From assembly GCF_016019885.1 (NCBI RefSeq), contig NZ_JAEANY010000002.1, positions 372,001-436,000 of the forward strand: 64,000 bases of DNA. The letters are read 5' to 3'. This DNA comes from Aurantiacibacter sediminis. Lineage in GTDB: Bacteria; Pseudomonadota; Alphaproteobacteria; Sphingomonadales; Sphingomonadaceae. Below the pieces are notes generated by a model that ran no database searches, was not told the DNA's origin, and saw nothing but the letters and a program-made list of their open reading frames with translations. Each line of letters begins with the position of its first letter. Within the stretch, counting starts at the first letter, position 1. The position numbers and the translations under genes are program-made. Positions 27,597 to 36,540 of the stretch are shown one piece after another.

Positions 27597-28988
27597 GTGT
27601 CCGAACCACAAATCGTCTGGCTGCGGCGTGACCTGCGCCTCTGCGACCATCCTGCATTCACTGCGGCAGCGCAGGCGGGTCCCGTCATCGCAGTCTATAT
27701 TCTTGATGATGAGACACCCGGCGATCACAAGCTTGGCGGGGCGAGCCGCTGGTGGCTGCATCACGCGCTCGAAGCGCTGGACAAAGATCTGGGCCGCCAT
27801 CGATCCAAACTGATCTTGAGGCGCGGGAAAGTAACCGATGTGCTCCCCAAGCTCGTCGAAGAGACAGGCGCTGTTTGCGTCCACGCCATCCGCCATTACG
27901 AGCCGTGGTGGCGCAAGGCGCAGGGCGAGTTGAAAGACGAGATCCCGCTTGAATTGCACGATGGCAATTACCTGCTGCCGCCCGGTTCCGTGACGACCGG
28001 CTCGGGCGATCCCTACAAAATCTACACACCGTTCAAAAAATCGATGTTCCAAGCCATCGACGGGTTCGATATCCTGCCCGAGCCGAGTTTCGACAATCCC
28101 GATAGCTGGCCTGATAGCGACAATCTCTCTGATCTCGATTTGCTGCCGACGAAACCCGACTGGTCTGGCGGCATGCAGGATTTCTGGGGTTCGCAGCACG
28201 GCACTTCTGCGGCGATGGAAGCCTTTGAGGACTATCTCGACATCGTCTCGGAGTATGATGACAAGCGGAACCTGCCGAGCGAGCACGGCACCAGCCGCAT
28301 GTCCCCGCATCTGCATCACGGCGAAGTTTCCCCGCGCATGCTGTGGGAAGCGATGAGCCGCTACACCTCCGATGGCGCGACGACCTATCGCGAAGAGCTG
28401 ATCTGGCGCGACTATGCGCAGAACGTGATTTGCCAGTTTCCGGCCTACGGCAAAGAGCCTTATCGCGATGGCTATGACGAAAATTTCTGGCGCAACCCCA
28501 ATCGCGGCCATGTGATCCAGGAGGAGCTGGAGAATTGGCAGCGCGGTGAGACGGGCTATCCCATCGTCGATGCAGGCATGCGCGAGCTTTGGGCAACCGG
28601 CTGGATGCATAATCGCGTGCGCATGATCACCGCCAGCTTCCTCATCAAGCATCTGCTGATCAACTGGACCCACGGCGAGGAATGGTTCTGGGATACGCTG
28701 TGCGATGCCGATTACGCCTCCAACGCCACCAATTGGCAGTGGGTGAGCGGGACCGGAGTCGATTCCAACATGTTCGTGCGCATCATGGCGCCGCTCAGCC
28801 AGTCGGAGAAATTCAACGCAGGCGATTACATTCGCCAATGGGTGCCCGAGCTGAGCCATATCGAAGGCGATGCCATCCACGATCCGGAAGAGCATGGCTG
28901 CAAGCCGGACGATTACCCCTCCAAGATTATCGGCCATAAGGGAGCTCGCGAGCGGGCGCTGGAAACCTACAGGGCGAATAAAGACTAG
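27597..28988 (+). CDS. phrB: Deoxyribodipyrimidine photolyase
   Basis: This 463-residue flavoenzyme uses blue light to split cyclobutane pyrimidine dimers. It begins at GTG 27597, with GGGGAAA before it, and reads SEPQIVWLRRDLRLCDHPAF, the antenna-domain start of class I photolyases. The C-terminal FAD domain carries GETGYPIVDAGMRELWATGW, MHNRVRMITASFL, and DADYASNATNWQWVSGTGVD. These are strongly conserved in the photolyase/cryptochrome family. It is followed 42 bases later by cfa; both fit a light-exposed, stress-adapted lifestyle. Confidence 0.95.
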   Translation: MSEPQIVWLRRDLRLCDHPAFTAAAQAGPVIAVYILDDETPGDHKLGGASRWWLHHALEALDKDLGRHRSKLILRRGKVTDVLPKLVEETGAVCVHAIRHYEPWWRKAQGELKDEIPLELHDGNYLLPPGSVTTGSGDPYKIYTPFKKSMFQAIDGFDILPEPSFDNPDSWPDSDNLSDLDLLPTKPDWSGGMQDFWGSQHGTSAAMEAFEDYLDIVSEYDDKRNLPSEHGTSRMSPHLHHGEVSPRMLWEAMSRYTSDGATTYREELIWRDYAQNVICQFPAYGKEPYRDGYDENFWRNPNRGHVIQEELENWQRGETGYPIVDAGMRELWATGWMHNRVRMITASFLIKHLLINWTHGEEWFWDTLCDADYASNATNWQWVSGTGVDSNMFVRIMAPLSQSEKFNAGDYIRQWVPELSHIEGDAIHDPEEHGCKPDDYPSKIIGHKGARERALETYRANKD

Positions 28989-29030
28989 GCTGCGCTTGAA
29001 TGCCGGGCGGGCGCTCGGCATAGGGTTCCC

Positions 29031-30257
29031 ATGGCAAGCCGCAATGCTAGGGGAGGGGTGCTGCTCGAAAGCGGGCGGAGGTATGGCGCGAAGCCCGGCC
29101 TCCTCGCGCGACTGGCGGCACCTGCCGTTTCCAAAATTCTCGACCGAATTGATTTGGGGCTTGTTGCTGGCACGCTTTACGGCGTCTTACCCGATGGATC
29201 GCGCCGCACGCTTGGCGGACATGCGCCGGGGTTCGAGTGCCAGGTCACCCTGCACGATTGGCGAGGGCTCCTGCGCATTGCGACGGGCGGCTCTGTAGGT
29301 CTTTATCAGGCGTGGGAAGCAGGCGAATGGTCGAGCGATGATCCGGTCAGTTTCTTCGCCCTGTTCGTGGCCAATGCCGATACGCTGGGCGATGTCGCGC
29401 GGGCCAAGGGGCCGTGGCGCTGGGCGAGCCGGATGCTCCATGCGCTCAATCGCAATACCAAGCGTCAGGCTGAAAAGAACATCCACGCGCATTACGATCT
29501 CGGCAATGATTTCTACGCGGCGTGGCTCGATCCAACGATGAGCTATTCTTCGGCCTATCAGCTGGAAGACAATCTCGAGGACGGCCAGCAACACAAATGG
29601 CACCGCCTTGCAGAGCGGGTGGGAACGCCCGAAAGTGTGCTCGAAATCGGCTGCGGCTGGGGCGCGCTCTCTGCATATTTCGCCGAGAAGGGTGCGCGCG
29701 TCGATGCGATCAGCCTGTCCGAAGAGCAATTGGCGTGGGCGCGAGAGCACCATCCCGGCGTACAATTCCTGAAACAGGACTACCGCGACACCTCCGGCCA
29801 GTTCGATGCCATCGTCAGTGTGGAAATGGTCGAGGCGCTGGGCCGTGAATACTGGCCCACTTTCATGGACTGCATCGCTCGCAATCTGAAGCCCGGCGGG
29901 CGCGCCGCGATCCAGTATATTGCCATGCGCGATGAGCTGTTCGATGCCTATGCCAAGAGCGCCGATTTCATTCAGGCCTATGTGTTTCCCGGCGGAATGC
30001 TGATCCGCGCCAGCGAATTTCGCGCGCTTGCGGAGGAGCGTGGCCTCAGCTGGGAAAAACAGGAAGATTTCGGCCTCGATTACGCCGAGACGCTGCGCAT
30101 CTGGCGCGAGCAATTTGACGCGGCGGCGAGGGCCGATAAGCTGCCGCCTGATTTCGACAAGCGTTTCCGCGACTTGTGGCGGTTTTACCTGATGTATTGC
30201 GAAGGTGGATTTCGCGGCGGAGGAATCACCGTCAGTCAGGTGACGCTAGTCAAATAG
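29031..30257 (+). CDS. cfa: Cyclopropane-fatty-acyl-phospholipid synthase family protein
   Basis: This 408-residue AdoMet-dependent enzyme adds a methylene group to unsaturated acyl chains of membrane phospholipids. The sequence shows HYDLGNDFYAAWLDPTMSYS, the AdoMet motif SVLEIGCGWGALSAYFAEKG, SVEMVEALGREYW and YVFPGGML, all diagnostic of Cfa. The N-terminal about 130 residues are the usual Cfa substrate-binding extension. It forms a likely transcription unit with the photolyase gene before it. Confidence 0.92.
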   Translation: MASRNARGGVLLESGRRYGAKPGLLARLAAPAVSKILDRIDLGLVAGTLYGVLPDGSRRTLGGHAPGFECQVTLHDWRGLLRIATGGSVGLYQAWEAGEWSSDDPVSFFALFVANADTLGDVARAKGPWRWASRMLHALNRNTKRQAEKNIHAHYDLGNDFYAAWLDPTMSYSSAYQLEDNLEDGQQHKWHRLAERVGTPESVLEIGCGWGALSAYFAEKGARVDAISLSEEQLAWAREHHPGVQFLKQDYRDTSGQFDAIVSVEMVEALGREYWPTFMDCIARNLKPGGRAAIQYIAMRDELFDAYAKSADFIQAYVFPGGMLIRASEFRALAEERGLSWEKQEDFGLDYAETLRIWREQFDAAARADKLPPDFDKRFRDLWRFYLMYCEGGFRGGGITVSQVTLVK

Positions 30258-30279
30258 TATACTCACTGGGGAGAGAGAC

Positions 30280-31542
30280 ATGAAATCGCAGATTTTTACC
30301 GGGTGCATCGCGGCAGTCTTACTCTCGGGATGCGCGCACTCCGCCATGCCGGATGCAAGCGCTGAAACTGCCTCTGCTCCCGCGCCCCAGCCAACGACGG
30401 CGGTCGCTCAGGCTCCTGTCGCCACCCCCTCGCAACAGATGGCTATTCCGGCAGACCGCAACGTGCTGTTCTGGCCGCAGGATGTGCGCGCTGTTGCGTT
30501 TCGCATGATGGACCAGATGCCGCAGGTCGCGCAGTCCCGCGTGATCGACGCCGGCTCGCAAGTGATGCCTTTGCCAGAAGGCGAACCGCTCGATCTGGGC
30601 GAGTTCGATTTGGATGCTTTCATGCAGTCGCAAAGCTCGGCAGCAATTGTGGTCGTGCTCGACGGGGAAATCGTGCTGGAGCGGTATGGGCTCGGGATGA
30701 CAGCGGCCGATCGCTGGACGAGCTTTTCGGTCGCCAAGAGCCTGACTTCCACGCTGGTCGGCGCCGCACTTCAGGATGGGCATATCGAAAGCCTCGATGA
30801 TCCGGTGACGCGCTATGTCGAGGATCTGCAGGGCTCAGCCTATGACGATGTGTCGATCCGCCAATTGCTCACCATGAGTTCGGGCGTGCAGTGGAGCGAG
30901 AATTACGGCGATCCGAATTCGGATGTGGCGCGGTTCGTTGATCATCAGGCCGAAGACGGCCTCGATGTTACCGTCAGCTATATGCGCAACCTTCCGCGCG
31001 CGAATGAGCCGGGCACGAACTGGCGGTACAGCACAGGCGAAACCAACCTTGTCGGCGTGCTGGTGAGTGAAGCTGTCGGCATGCCGATCGCCGATTACCT
31101 CTCGCTCAAAGTGTGGCAGCCTTTCGGCATGGCTTACGATGCGACCTGGCTGCTGGGTGATACCGGGCATGAAATCGCCGGCTGCTGTGTTCAAGCTACG
31201 ACGCGGGATATGGCGCGCTTCGGCATGTTCACGCTCACCGATGGGACGATCGAAGGGCAGAGGATCGTGCCCGAAGGCTGGTTTGCCGAGGCGACCGACC
31301 CTGCATTTCAGCTAACAGGGCGAGGCGATGGATATGCGTATCAATGGTGGACGCATCCGGGTGATACCTACGCCGCGCAAGGCATTTTCGGACAGGGCAT
31401 TTTCATCGATCCCTCGCGCGACCTTGTGATCGCGACCAACGCCAACTGGCCCGACGCAACCGGCAACGGCGGCAAGGGGGCAGAGCGATTTGCATTCTAC
31501 ACCGCTGTGATGAATGCCATCGATGCGCGAACCGGAGACTAA
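30280..31542 (+). CDS. Serine hydrolase, class C beta-lactamase fold (lipoprotein), copy 1
   Basis: This 420-residue protein has a lipobox LLSGC at residues about 14-18 and so is probably membrane-anchored in the periplasm. The active-site SxxK is in SFSVAKSLTSTLVG, the YxN-like motif is RYSTGETN, and an HPG triad-like motif is in YQWWTHPGDTYAA. It belongs to the large beta-lactamase/esterase group (COG1680). The substrate could be a peptide, ester or beta-lactam. It is closely similar over its whole length to the next gene, from which it is separated by six bases, so the two arose by tandem duplication. GGGGAGAGAG precedes the ATG. Confidence 0.88.
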   Translation: MKSQIFTGCIAAVLLSGCAHSAMPDASAETASAPAPQPTTAVAQAPVATPSQQMAIPADRNVLFWPQDVRAVAFRMMDQMPQVAQSRVIDAGSQVMPLPEGEPLDLGEFDLDAFMQSQSSAAIVVVLDGEIVLERYGLGMTAADRWTSFSVAKSLTSTLVGAALQDGHIESLDDPVTRYVEDLQGSAYDDVSIRQLLTMSSGVQWSENYGDPNSDVARFVDHQAEDGLDVTVSYMRNLPRANEPGTNWRYSTGETNLVGVLVSEAVGMPIADYLSLKVWQPFGMAYDATWLLGDTGHEIAGCCVQATTRDMARFGMFTLTDGTIEGQRIVPEGWFAEATDPAFQLTGRGDGYAYQWWTHPGDTYAAQGIFGQGIFIDPSRDLVIATNANWPDATGNGGKGAERFAFYTAVMNAIDARTGD

Positions 31543-31548
31543 GCGAAA

Positions 31549-32799
31549 ATGCCGACCTTTCTCAAATGGTTGATCGGCATAATTGTCCTGCTGCTGGCGG
31601 CAGTCGGTATCTATGTCGCCACGCTGACGGACGACCAGCGCGCGGTGCTCGCCAATATGCCGACCGATACGGACGTATTGTTCTGGCCAGAGGAAACGCG
31701 CGAGGCCGCGTTCCGGGCGATGGACGCATTTCCGGCTCTGGCAGAGGCACGGGTGATCGAAGCGGGGGAGGCGACCTATCCGCTGCCTGCTGGCGATCCG
31801 ATCGACCTCGGCACCTTCGACATGGACGTCTTTATGAACAACCAGAATTCCGCCGGGATCGTCGTTGTCCATGATGGCGAAGTCGTGCTGGAGCGCTACG
31901 GCCTCGATTTCTCCGCCGTTGGCAAGTGGACAAGTTTCTCGGCTGCCAAGAGCTTCACTTCCACGCTAGTCGGCGCAGCGATTGCCGATGGATATATCGA
32001 CAGTCTCGATGATCCGCTGGTGCAGTATATTCCTGACATGGCGGGCTCGGCCTATGCCGATGTGACCATCCGCCAGCTCCTCACCATGTCGAGCGGCGTA
32101 CGCTGGAGCGAGGATTACGCTGATCCCGAAAGCGACGTGGCGCGCTTCAACAATCACGTTTCCGAAGAGGAAGGCGTTGATTCGCTTGTCGATTACATGC
32201 GCCAGCTGCCACGCGAGGCGGAACCCGGCACGCGCTGGCTTTACAACACCGGCGAGACCAATCTGATCGGCGTGCTGGTGCGCGAGGCGACGGGCAAGGA
32301 TCTCGCCGATTATCTTTCCGAGAAAGTCTGGGCGCCCTTCGGCATGGAGCAGGATGCAACCTGGCTCCTCTCCAATTCGGGCAGCGAAATTTCCGGATGC
32401 TGCATTCAGGCGAGTACGCGCGACATGGCGCGGTTTGGCCTATTCGCCATGGGTGGCGGCATGGCTGGCGGGGAGCGTGTCGTGCCCGAAGGCTGGTTCG
32501 AAGAAGCGACCACTGCAGCCTTCGAGACAGGGCGGTTCGACCGCGGCTATGCCTATCAGTGGTGGACCTATCCGGGTGGCGCGTACGCAGCGAGCGGTCT
32601 CTACGGGCAGGGCATTTTCATTGATCCTGCGCGCAATCTCGTCATCGCCACGCATTCCAACTGGCGGCAAGGCACGGGGAATGATGGAGCGGGGACAGAG
32701 CGCAATCAATTCTACGCCGCCGTGCAGGCAGCCATTGACGCAGAGCGCGGCGAAGAAGGCGTACGCGTCGGCGAACCCGCCGAGCCGATGGTTCGATAA
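31549..32799 (+). CDS. Serine hydrolase, class C beta-lactamase fold, copy 2
   Basis: This 416-residue paralogue of the preceding protein shares FWPxxxRxxAFRxMD, SFSAAKSFTSTLVGAAI (SxxK), LLTMSSGVRWSEDYADPESD, YNTGETN and QWWTYPGG. The N-terminus is different: instead of a lipobox there is one uncleaved-looking membrane segment (FLKWLIGIIVLLLAAVGIYVATL). The two copies therefore probably sit in the membrane in different ways, one by lipid and one by a transmembrane anchor. It has a short charged tail (GEEGVRVGEPAEPMVR) lacking in copy 1. Confidence 0.88.
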   Translation: MPTFLKWLIGIIVLLLAAVGIYVATLTDDQRAVLANMPTDTDVLFWPEETREAAFRAMDAFPALAEARVIEAGEATYPLPAGDPIDLGTFDMDVFMNNQNSAGIVVVHDGEVVLERYGLDFSAVGKWTSFSAAKSFTSTLVGAAIADGYIDSLDDPLVQYIPDMAGSAYADVTIRQLLTMSSGVRWSEDYADPESDVARFNNHVSEEEGVDSLVDYMRQLPREAEPGTRWLYNTGETNLIGVLVREATGKDLADYLSEKVWAPFGMEQDATWLLSNSGSEISGCCIQASTRDMARFGLFAMGGGMAGGERVVPEGWFEEATTAAFETGRFDRGYAYQWWTYPGGAYAASGLYGQGIFIDPARNLVIATHSNWRQGTGNDGAGTERNQFYAAVQAAIDAERGEEGVRVGEPAEPMVR

Positions 32800-32856
32800 G
32801 CCAATGGTGAACGCCGGGGTAGGACTATTTTTACGCGGGATCGCTAGGGCTTTCGC

Positions 32857-34032
32857 GTGGTTGACCTTGCACCAGACTCGATTTCCGGCGCGCATAGCGT
32901 GACGCCGGTCCTGCTCGTCTTCGGCACACGCCCGGAAGCGATCAAGATGTTGCCCGTGGTGCGCGCGCTGCGGCAGGTGCCCGAAGTCGATTTGAAAGTG
33001 ATCACAACGGGCCAGCATCGCGAGATGCTCGATCAGGTTTTCGCTGTGTTCGACGAGCAGCCCGATATCGATCTCAATCTAATGACGCCGGGCCAGACGC
33101 TGTCGGACATCACCGCCCGCGTGATGCGCGAAATGGATGCGCTGATCGCCGAGCACAAGCCGGGCCTCGTCATGGTGCATGGCGATACAACCAGCGCGAT
33201 GGCGGCGGGACTTTCAGCCTTCTACAACCGCGTTCCGGTCGGCCATGTCGAGGCGGGACTGCGCAGCCATGATATCCGTCATCCTTGGCCGGAAGAATAC
33301 AACCGCGTTTCCATCGATGCCGTGGCAGACCTGCTCTGGGCACCGACCAGCACCGCAGCACAGAATCTGAAACGCGAACGCCCGGCTCAGCATGGCAATG
33401 CGCGCCATGTTGAAGTGACCGGCAATTCGGGGATCGACGCTTTGCTGCATGTCGCAGGCACTCTGCAGGGCGACGAGCTTGCGGGGCTGGGCCTGACACT
33501 CGATCCGGGTAAGAAGCTTGTCCTCGTCACCGGACACCGGCGTGAGAGCTTTGGCGATGGCTTCGGGCGGATTTGCGAGGCGTTGAAGACGTTGGCCGAT
33601 CGCGGTGATGTCGAGGTGGTTTATCCGGTCCACCTCAATCCGCATGTGAAAGACGTGGTCGAGGCGCGGCTGGGTGATACGGATGCAGTCCACCTCATCC
33701 CGCCGGTCGATTACGTGCAGATGGTTGCGCTGATGCAAGCCGCGCATTTTGTGCTGACCGATAGCGGCGGCATTCAGGAAGAGGCGCCTGCGCTCGGCAA
33801 ACCCGTCCTCGTGATGCGCGAAGTCACCGAACGGCCCGAAGCCGTCGCCACGGGCGTCGCCCAGATCGTCGGCACCAGTGTTGAGGGCATCATGGCCGCA
33901 GCCACGCGCCTGCTTGACGAACCCGATCACTACTGGCGCCGCGCGCGCAAGGTATTTCCCTATGGAGACGGCACGGCCGCGCAGAAAATCGCCGCCAGCG
34001 TCGCCCAGTTCATCAAGGCAAAAGCGCAATGA
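32857..34032 (+). CDS. wecB: UDP-N-acetylglucosamine 2-epimerase WecB
   Basis: This 391-residue enzyme converts UDP-GlcNAc to UDP-ManNAc. Motifs are LVFGTRPEAIKMLPVVRAL near the start, VMVHGDTTSAMAAGLSAFY, PVGHVEAGLRSHDIRHPWPEE, and the C-terminal TDSGGIQEEAPALGKPVLVMR, all conserved in WecB. GTG 32857 is used as the start because AGGGC lies eight bases before it; GTG 32899, directly before the conserved part, is an alternative. It overlaps wecC by four bases, so UDP-ManNAc made here is probably oxidised at once. Confidence 0.93.
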   Translation: MVDLAPDSISGAHSVTPVLLVFGTRPEAIKMLPVVRALRQVPEVDLKVITTGQHREMLDQVFAVFDEQPDIDLNLMTPGQTLSDITARVMREMDALIAEHKPGLVMVHGDTTSAMAAGLSAFYNRVPVGHVEAGLRSHDIRHPWPEEYNRVSIDAVADLLWAPTSTAAQNLKRERPAQHGNARHVEVTGNSGIDALLHVAGTLQGDELAGLGLTLDPGKKLVLVTGHRRESFGDGFGRICEALKTLADRGDVEVVYPVHLNPHVKDVVEARLGDTDAVHLIPPVDYVQMVALMQAAHFVLTDSGGIQEEAPALGKPVLVMREVTERPEAVATGVAQIVGTSVEGIMAAATRLLDEPDHYWRRARKVFPYGDGTAAQKIAASVAQFIKAKAQ

Positions 34033-35297
34033 AAGTCTGCACCGTAGGGCTTGGCTACATCGGACTGCCGACCGCCGCCATGCTGGCGAGCCGTGGGCAT
34101 GAGGTCATCGGCCTCGATGTGAATGAAAGCGTTGTGGAGGCGGTCAACGCTGGCCGTGCGCATTTCCAGGAGCCGGACCTGCAGATGCTGCTCTCCGCCG
34201 CTGTGGACACCAAGCGCCTGCGTGCGACGACGACGCCCGAACCCGCCGAATTCTACCTGATCGCCGTTCCTACACCGATGGTGGATGAAGGCCCGGACAT
34301 GACCTTTGTCGAGGCCGCTGCGCGCACGATCGCGCCGGTGCTCGAAAAGGGCAATGTGGTGATCCTCGAATCGACCTCCCCCGTCGGCTCGACCGAGCGG
34401 CTGGGCGAAATCCTTGCAGAGGAACGCCCCGACCTCACTTTCCCGCGCTACCGCGACGAAGATAGCGAAGCGGACGTGGCACTGTGCCATTGCCCCGAGC
34501 GCATCCTCCCCGGCCAGATGCTGCGCGAACTTGTCTCGAACGATCGCATCATCGGCGGCCTGACGCAGGATTGCGCGAACAAGGCTGCGGCGCTCTACCA
34601 GACCTTTGTGATGGGAACGTGCTACATCACGGACAGCCGCGTGGCAGAACTCTGCAAGCTGTCCGAGAATGCTTATCGCGATGTGAATATCGCTTTTGCC
34701 AACGAGCTTTCGATCATCTGCGACAAGCTGGGCACCGATATATGGCAGGTGCGCGAGCTCGCCAACCAGCACCCGCGCGTCAATATCCTGATGCCGGGGG
34801 CAGGTGTGGGCGGCCACTGCATCGCGGTCGACCCGTGGTTCATCGTCTCCAGCGCTCCGGACGAGGCTCGCCTGATCCGCACCGCACGCGTGGTGAATGA
34901 CGACAAGCCACATCGCGTCGTCGGCCAGATCCGCAAACTTGCGGACAAGTTCAAAGTGCCGACCATCGCCTGCTATGGCATTACCTATAAGCCCGACGTG
35001 GACGACGTGCGCGAAAGCCCCGCGCTCGAAATCGTCGAGGAAGTTGCCGGCATCGAAGGCGCGCAGGTGCTGGTAGTGGAACCAAACCTGTCCGAGCTGC
35101 CGAAGTCACTTGCAGGCCGCGACAATGTGAAACTCGTGACTTCGGACGAAGCCCGCGAGGCGGCAGATATCGTGACTTTCCTCGTCGGCCACCGCCAGTT
35201 CAAGCGGCTCGAAGGTGACAGCTATCTGCAGAAAGCCGTGGTCGACACGACCGGCATGTTCTCGACCCGCAAAGCGAAAGCGGTGGAGCGGGATTAG
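34029..35297 (+). CDS. wecC: UDP-N-acetyl-D-mannosamine dehydrogenase WecC
   Basis: This 422-residue dehydrogenase oxidises UDP-ManNAc to UDP-ManNAcA with NAD. It starts KVCTVGLGYIGLPTAAMLAS with the NAD-binding fold. The central LSENAYRDVNIAFANELSII and the catalytic segment PGAGVGGHCIAVDPWFI with the active cysteine fit WecC, and the C-terminal SxxITYKPDVDDVRESPA region is normal. It is coupled to wecB by an ATGA overlap and followed by a terminator. The product suggests ManNAcA in an extracellular polysaccharide. Confidence 0.93.
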   Translation: MKVCTVGLGYIGLPTAAMLASRGHEVIGLDVNESVVEAVNAGRAHFQEPDLQMLLSAAVDTKRLRATTTPEPAEFYLIAVPTPMVDEGPDMTFVEAAARTIAPVLEKGNVVILESTSPVGSTERLGEILAEERPDLTFPRYRDEDSEADVALCHCPERILPGQMLRELVSNDRIIGGLTQDCANKAAALYQTFVMGTCYITDSRVAELCKLSENAYRDVNIAFANELSIICDKLGTDIWQVRELANQHPRVNILMPGAGVGGHCIAVDPWFIVSSAPDEARLIRTARVVNDDKPHRVVGQIRKLADKFKVPTIACYGITYKPDVDDVRESPALEIVEEVAGIEGAQVLVVEPNLSELPKSLAGRDNVKLVTSDEAREAADIVTFLVGHRQFKRLEGDSYLQKAVVDTTGMFSTRKAKAVERD

Positions 35298-35317
35298 GGC
35301 CTACCCGACAAAAAAGA

Positions 35318-35344
35318 AAAGGGCCCCGCAATGCGGAGCCCTTT
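35318..35344. terminator. Rho-independent terminator after wecC
   Basis: The stem AAAGGGC-C-CCGC (35318-35329) pairs with GCGG-A-GCCCTTT (35333-35344) around a three-base loop with one mismatch. An A-rich run precedes it and TTT ends it, so it can work for wecC on the plus strand and for the PilZ gene on the minus strand. Confidence 0.8.
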
Positions 35345-35367
35345 CCAAGTCAGCCACGCTGGGAGGT

Positions 35368-35715
35368 TCAGCCCTTGAACGATCCGTCGCCGCGATAGCG
35401 GGCGAGGATGTTGTCGTGGACGATCGGGCTGAGCAAATTGGTGAAGGCGCAGCCTGCCACACCATTCTCCCACCAGACGACTTCGGCCTGCAGGCTTTCG
35501 AGACCGGGCAGGGTCAGCCAGCAGATCGAACCAGGATGCATCCGGTTGAGAGCGGTTGCGGAAAAGCCGCTGAGAGACAGATCGTTCACCACGGTCTGGA
35601 AAGCGCGGCTACCCGATGCGCGCAGCTGGGCAGGGATCATGATGCGCGTGCGGGGTGCACTGCGATCTTCCTGTGCGGCGACCTCGTATCGGCCAATCGT
35701 GTTTTGCATACTCAT
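35368..35715 (-). CDS. PilZ-domain protein
   Basis: This protein of about 115 residues consists of one PilZ domain, a receptor for cyclic di-GMP. The N-terminal RSAPRTRIMIPAQLR supplies the RxxxR motif and VVNDLSLSGFSAT the DxSxxG motif; the barrel ends in LQAEVVWWENGVAGCAF. It could couple c-di-GMP levels to polysaccharide synthesis or motility; the partner is not evident. The start may be ATG 35715, or ATG at 35730 or 35709; no convincing ribosome-binding site decides it. It is convergent with wecC across a shared terminator. Confidence 0.85.
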   Translation of the reverse strand: MSMQNTIGRYEVAAQEDRSAPRTRIMIPAQLRASGSRAFQTVVNDLSLSGFSATALNRMHPGSICWLTLPGLESLQAEVVWWENGVAGCAFTNLLSPIVHDNILARYRGDGSFKG

Positions 35716-35808
35716 GGTCAGACAATCCATTCAAAGCGTTGACGGTCCCCACCGTGTTGCTTTGCGCAAGATGTCCGGATTTGCTTACCAGGAGCTTACG
35801 AAACGTGG

Positions 35809-36540
35809 TTAAGAGGATATTTCCACTCGTTCGCGGTGCAAATTGGCGAATCCTTTTTCCGCCAGTTCGGCAATACGGTCTGCCACGGCCTCTGGCGGCT
35901 TCACCGTTTGCGGGTCTTCACCGGGATAAGCACGTGCGCGCATGGAGGTGCGAGTCGCGCCCGGATCAATGATCGCGACGCGGATTTCGGAGATTCGCTC
36001 GACTTCCTTGGCGTGGCTCTCCAGCAGGTTGTCGAACGCGGCTTTGGTCGCGCCATAGGCTCCCCAGAAGGGGCGCGGTTCTGCACCGACGGAGCTTGTA
36101 AGGCCGATGATCTTGCCCGCCTCGGCGCGCTTCAGTAGCGGATCGAAGGCGGCGATCAGGGCCTGAGTAGCGAGCACGTTGAGCGTCAGCGCTTCATTGA
36201 AAGGCTTCTGCTCGATCTGGGTGACGGGAGTGAGCGTAGGCAGTTGCGCCGCGCTGATGGCCAGCAGGTCCAGTTTCTCGAAGCGTTCGGCAATCGCCTG
36301 GGCAAGGCGACCGATAGAATCGGTTTCTGTCAAATCCATCGGCGCGATCGTGGCGGTGCCGCCCGCATCATGGATCGCGTCCTCCACCGCTTCGAGATCT
36401 TTCACCCGGCGGCCGGTGATCACGACATGCGCTCCCTTGGCGGCGAGCGCTCTGGCCGTTGCAGCGCCGATCCCGCGGCTGGATCCGGTGACAAGCGCGA
36501 CCTGGCCGGAAAGCGGCCCTTTTGGAGTTTCGTCAGCCAT
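35809..36540 (-). CDS. SDR family oxidoreductase
   Basis: This 243-residue protein begins MADETPKGPLSGQVALVTGS and continues SRGIG, the SDR cofactor loop. ITGRRVKDLEAVEDAI follows, then the catalytic serines in GLTSSVGAEPRPFWGAYGATK (YxxxK). The substrate is unknown. ATG 36540 shares one base with the purF stop codon (TAATG), with AAAGGACAG as ribosome-binding site, so the two genes are translated from one message. Confidence 0.87.
   Translation of the reverse strand: MADETPKGPLSGQVALVTGSSRGIGAATARALAAKGAHVVITGRRVKDLEAVEDAIHDAGGTATIAPMDLTETDSIGRLAQAIAERFEKLDLLAISAAQLPTLTPVTQIEQKPFNEALTLNVLATQALIAAFDPLLKRAEAGKIIGLTSSVGAEPRPFWGAYGATKAAFDNLLESHAKEVERISEIRVAIIDPGATRTSMRARAYPGEDPQTVKPPEAVADRIAELAEKGFANLHRERVEISS

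Noticed and set aside
27264-29021. Long open frame (about 585 codons) on the minus strand opposite the photolyase gene
   Set aside because: It lies antisense to a clearly conserved photolyase gene, the protein has no recognisable motifs, and its composition is that of a mirror of GC-rich codons.
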